This document shows, piece by piece, positions 12,730-15,553 of a DNA stretch of 15,553 bases. Every line of letters begins with the position of its first letter. The stretch's first letter is position 1. Where the stretch lies: contig CANGZK010000008.1 of assembly GCA_947458565.1 (NCBI GenBank), positions 1 to 15,553 of the forward strand, given 5' to 3'. This DNA is from Acidimicrobiaceae bacterium. Its GTDB lineage: Bacteria; Actinomycetota; Acidimicrobiia; Acidimicrobiales; Ilumatobacteraceae. The position numbers were made by a program, and so were the translations under genes. The notes beneath the pieces are model-generated. The model made no database searches. It was not told the DNA's origin and was given only the letters and a program-made list of their open reading frames with translations.

Positions 12730-13299
12730 CTAGCTCGTCATTCCCCCAAGACCAACAAGCCCACGCGCGAGTTCAATCTCACCCATATGGCGCAACCCGT
12801 GTTGGTAAATCCAGCACTCAACCGCATCCAACACCGTGATACCTACTTCGCCCGCTACGCGAGCCGAATATGTTGACTCAATCTGCGGTGGAAACGGACG
12901 GGCAATCACAACACGGGTCAGTTCATTTGGATCCAAAGTCTCGAGCCATGAATGCACGCGGCCAAAAACTAATTGCAAGTACTCCTGAAAAGCTTCGTAG
13001 TTGCCAATGCGCTGGCCAACCATTTCTTCCACTGTTTTGTGCTTGCCGTGATCGGCGATCGATGGGTTGACACGGGCCTTCCACTCGTCATTCCAGATCG
13101 GAGCAACGCCGGTGATCAGCATGAACGAGCCGTCAATCACATTGACAATATGGAACAGACTGAATGCAATTGGCATGACTCCCTCGCGCTCAAAGTGATT
13201 GACATGATCAATCGTCATGGTGCTCAATGCTTGGTCATACAGCGAATGCAAGGCCTTCATGCGCCGCTGCAACGAGTCGAGAATCAGTTCGTTTGACAT
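12730..13299 (-). CDS. DinB-fold protein, putative metal-dependent enzyme (189 aa)
   Basis: This is a four-helix DinB/YfiT-like protein. The family holds a metal with three His: one in the second helix (here His50 in 'SLFHIVNVID') and two in a late H-x3-H motif (His167 and His171 in 'IYQHGLRHMGEIELARGL'). All three are present. DinB-fold proteins include thiol-dependent S-transferases (bacillithiol or mycothiol dependent) and maleylpyruvate isomerases; the specific reaction here is unknown. The tail 'HMGEIELARGLVGLGG' is typical of actinobacterial DinB_2 members. AAAGGA at 13311-13316 lies within the end of the sulfatase gene, 11 bases before the ATG. With a 7-base gap, the two genes are clearly one transcript, so the protein may act in the same pathway as the sulfatase. 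Confidence 0.85.
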   Translation of the reverse strand: MSNELILDSLQRRMKALHSLYDQALSTMTIDHVNHFEREGVMPIAFSLFHIVNVIDGSFMLITGVAPIWNDEWKARVNPSIADHGKHKTVEEMVGQRIGNYEAFQEYLQLVFGRVHSWLETLDPNELTRVVIARPFPPQIESTYSARVAGEVGITVLDAVECWIYQHGLRHMGEIELARGLVGLGGMTS

Positions 13300-13306
13300 A
13301 GAAGTG

Positions 13307-15553
13307 TTATTCCTTTGCTGCTTCGGTTTTCAAAAATGCATCGATGTCAGCTTTGGTTGCTCGACTGCGAATTTCAAAAGGCACTTTAGAGATAGTGGAG
13401 TTGAATGCAAATGGCGCAACGTAGTCACTGACAACTGGCGACAGTTGATCGCTTCCTAAATCCATTCCCATCGAACCGAGCACTCGCACGATCTTAGGAA
13501 TATGTACCGAACCGATGTCTTTGCCATCAGCCATCAGCGTGATCGTTCCTGTTGAGTCTTCGCGATCGAATCGAACGCCAAGTTGATGGTTTCCTGGTTT
13601 CAGGGTGATTGGTGCGCTTGCTCGCTGATGCTTGCCGAGTGCGTTGTAGTCAAAGTGCAAAACAGAATCTTTGACGAAGAACGAGTGTCCGATGTTGTGA
13701 GCACCACGTGCATAGATCACGCCTTCAACTGGTTGATTACCAACGATGATGTCCGCAGTAATTGTCCAGGCCCGACCGCTTAACAATGGACATGCGTCCG
13801 CTGGAATGTGCGCAACGGGCGGATAATACGTATACGTGTTTCCGTAGTGCGGCGAACCAGGGCGTGACTTTGTTCCGAAAATTTCGATACCACGATCGTC
13901 AAGTGGCAACACACCATGCAACTCTGCTTGCTCCCACCACAGCGCAATCATTTCTTTGAGCTTTTCTGGTTGCGTTACCGACAAGTCATGCATCTCCGAA
14001 AAATCCTCGTCGAGTTTGTACAAACCCCACGTGTCGTTTTCGTATGGCACGTTTTGATCATGAAATGTGACGGCCTTATATCCATCAGCCCAGATCGCGC
14101 GATGCCCCATCATCTCGAAATATTGCGGTCCGCGCTTGGTCTCTCGCGTTGAAGTATTGAACGTGTATGACAGGCTCTCGCCGTGCATTGGCATCTGCCC
14201 ATGCCCATTCACCACAGGTGGCACCGTGATACCAAGAGCGTCATACACCGTTGGTGCGAGGTCAGTGATGTGGCAAAACTGTGAACGAATGCCACCCGGT
14301 TGATCTATTCCTTTTGGCCACTGAATAATCAGCGAGTCACGAATACCGCCGCCGTATGTTTGCGACTTGTACCAACGACTTGGGGTATTACCCACTTGCG
14401 ACCAGCCCCACGGATAGTTGGAGTGCGCGTTCTTGGTGCCAATGTCGTCAAGCCGGTTAGCAACCATATCGTCGACGTCTTCCCACATGCTGTTGAAAAA
14501 ACTGAATTCGTCAACAACTCCTTGTGGTCCGCCTTCACGACTTGCACCGTTGTCTGACAGTAACGCGATCATCGTGTTGTCGGTCAAATTGTGCTCATCC
14601 AAAAAGTCGAGCAAACGACCAATCTGTGCATCGGTGTGATCGAGCATCGCAGCAAAGGCTTCTTGCAAACGGCAGGCAAATAATTTTTCGTTGGCGGTTA
14701 GTTCAACCCATGGGCGCACGCCTGGGTTGCGCGGCGAAAGCACGGTGTCGGGCGGAACAATGCCCATCTCGATCTGTCGCTTGAACCAAACATCGCGATG
14801 CACATCCCAACCTTCGTCAAACTTGCCACGCCACTTTGCCAAATAACTATCTGGTGCATGGTGCGGTGCATGCTGAGCACCAAATGCGAGATACAAGAAA
14901 AATGGACGATCGGGTCGAACTGAAACGAGATCCCGTATCCAAGTTGTTGATTGATCAACAAGATCTTCCGAGAGGTGATAACCCTCTTCTGGAGTGCGTG
15001 GCGGCAAAATATGTTGATTGTCGCGAGTGAGTTCAGGATAGAACTGATCGGTTTCGCCATTCAAAAATCCGTAGAAGCGATCAAATCCTTTTTGCAACGG
15101 CCAGTTGGTGTGCGGACCTGCTGCAGTGCACTCCTCCATTGGTGCAAGGTGCCATTTACCTGCACACAAGGTTGCATAACCCTCGAGTCGCAACACCTCT
15201 GCCATCGTGGCAGCCTTAGGCGTAATGCCTCCGCGCATATTTGGGAAACCTGTATTCCAGTTGGATACGCCACGCATGCCAACTGCGTGATGATTGCGAC
15301 CTGTCAACAAGCTTGCACGTGAAGGCGAGCACAATGCTGTTGTGTGAAAACCGGTGTATCGCAAACCGTTTTGCGCGAGACGATCGATGTTGGGAGTGTG
15401 GAGCGTGCTGCCAAAACAACTTGGGTGAGAAAAACCCATGTCATCAAAAACGATCGTGATGACATTGGCCCCATGTAAACCCTTTGGCAAGTCTGGCCAT
15501 GCCGGAGTCGACGTCTGATATGACGAATCAATCATTCCTGCAAATTCGGGTTC
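13307..15553 (-). CDS. Arylsulfatase, formylglycine type, large form (N-terminus outside window)
   Basis: This sulfatase removes sulfate from a sulfate ester. Residues counted from the Met at 15535: 'TIVFDDMGF' (27-35) supplies Asp31/Asp32 for Ca; 'CSPSRASLLTG' (69-79) is the C-x-P-x-R motif whose Cys69 would be converted to formylglycine by a generating enzyme; 'GKWHL' (126-130) gives Lys127 and His129; 'HAPHHAP' (222-228), 'LLSDNGA' (325-331; Asp328, Asn329) and Lys390 complete the usual site. After the catalytic region there is a beta-rich C-terminal domain (about 585-720), as in long AtsA/AtsD-type enzymes. The frame stays open to the window edge and reads E-P-E-F-A-G just before that Met, a pattern that continues the family's N-terminus, so the true start is probably beyond 15553. 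It has no visible signal peptide within the window and is co-transcribed with the DinB gene. Confidence 0.93.
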   Translation of the reverse strand, partial: EPEFAGMIDSSYQTSTPAWPDLPKGLHGANVITIVFDDMGFSHPSCFGSTLHTPNIDRLAQNGLRYTGFHTTALCSPSRASLLTGRNHHAVGMRGVSNWNTGFPNMRGGITPKAATMAEVLRLEGYATLCAGKWHLAPMEECTAAGPHTNWPLQKGFDRFYGFLNGETDQFYPELTRDNQHILPPRTPEEGYHLSEDLVDQSTTWIRDLVSVRPDRPFFLYLAFGAQHAPHHAPDSYLAKWRGKFDEGWDVHRDVWFKRQIEMGIVPPDTVLSPRNPGVRPWVELTANEKLFACRLQEAFAAMLDHTDAQIGRLLDFLDEHNLTDNTMIALLSDNGASREGGPQGVVDEFSFFNSMWEDVDDMVANRLDDIGTKNAHSNYPWGWSQVGNTPSRWYKSQTYGGGIRDSLIIQWPKGIDQPGGIRSQFCHITDLAPTVYDALGITVPPVVNGHGQMPMHGESLSYTFNTSTRETKRGPQYFEMMGHRAIWADGYKAVTFHDQNVPYENDTWGLYKLDEDFSEMHDLSVTQPEKLKEMIALWWEQAELHGVLPLDDRGIEIFGTKSRPGSPHYGNTYTYYPPVAHIPADACPLLSGRAWTITADIIVGNQPVEGVIYARGAHNIGHSFFVKDSVLHFDYNALGKHQRASAPITLKPGNHQLGVRFDREDSTGTITLMADGKDIGSVHIPKIVRVLGSMGMDLGSDQLSPVVSDYVAPFAFNSTISKVPFEIRSRATKADIDAFLKTEAAKE

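Noticed and set aside
1..15553. Defence system, prophage, CRISPR array, transposon or tRNA genes
   Set aside because: I saw no repeats with regular spacing, transposase, integrase, nuclease or toxin motifs, or cloverleaf-like segments; every sizeable stretch is covered by an explained gene.

Overview
This window looks like chromosomal DNA of a moderate-GC actinobacterium. Several proteins resemble actinobacterial families: an EchA6-like crotonase, an actinobacterial HelD, a DtxR/IdeR-type regulator, a long mycobacterial-type arylsulfatase, and a secreted Trp-rich protein of a type common in Actinobacteria. I would guess class Acidimicrobiia (aquatic Ilumatobacter/CL500-29-like), but this is inference from protein style, not from a marker gene. 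I see no rRNA, tRNA, insertion sequence, CRISPR array or phage gene. Coding density is very high, and no gap exceeds about 105 bases.

Positions 1-3083 (minus strand) hold a tightly packed operon. Reading downstream, it is an EchA6-like crotonase lacking both hydratase glutamates, then ccmA, ccmB, ccmC, a tiny ccmD, and the start of ccmE, which runs off the window at position 1. Together these are the heme-handling half of cytochrome c maturation System I. The CDSs overlap by 1-10 bases, apart from a 14-base gap between ccmB and ccmC.

Positions 3096-5116 (plus strand) hold a two-helix membrane protein, a TetR regulator, a DtxR/MntR-type metalloregulator starting one base after the TetR stop, and a small lipoprotein 4 bases later. 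Converging on these from the minus strand (5142-7283) is a HelD-type RNA polymerase-associated helicase-like ATPase. Divergent from helD are a lipoprotein and a secreted Trp-rich protein that overlap by 4 bases (7386-8887). Their tail overlaps the end of a YbaK/EbsC tRNA-editing deacylase on the minus strand (8877-9368).

Positions 9468-12714 (plus strand) hold an uncharacterised protein with a charged helical tail, a fumarylacetoacetate-hydrolase-family enzyme, and an N-acyl-D-amino-acid-deacylase-type amidohydrolase. Converging on these is a minus-strand pair: a large formylglycine-type arylsulfatase, whose N-terminus lies outside the window, followed by a DinB-fold protein.

The points most worth following are the catalytically altered crotonase heading the ccm operon, the small ccmD and TTG-started ccmE, a hybrid DtxR/MntR metal site, and a recurring TANNNT box just upstream of start codons that lack a Shine-Dalgarno sequence, which suggests leaderless transcription. 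I found no clear new defence or mobile system; this is mostly ordinary housekeeping and catabolic sequence with a few unusual details.
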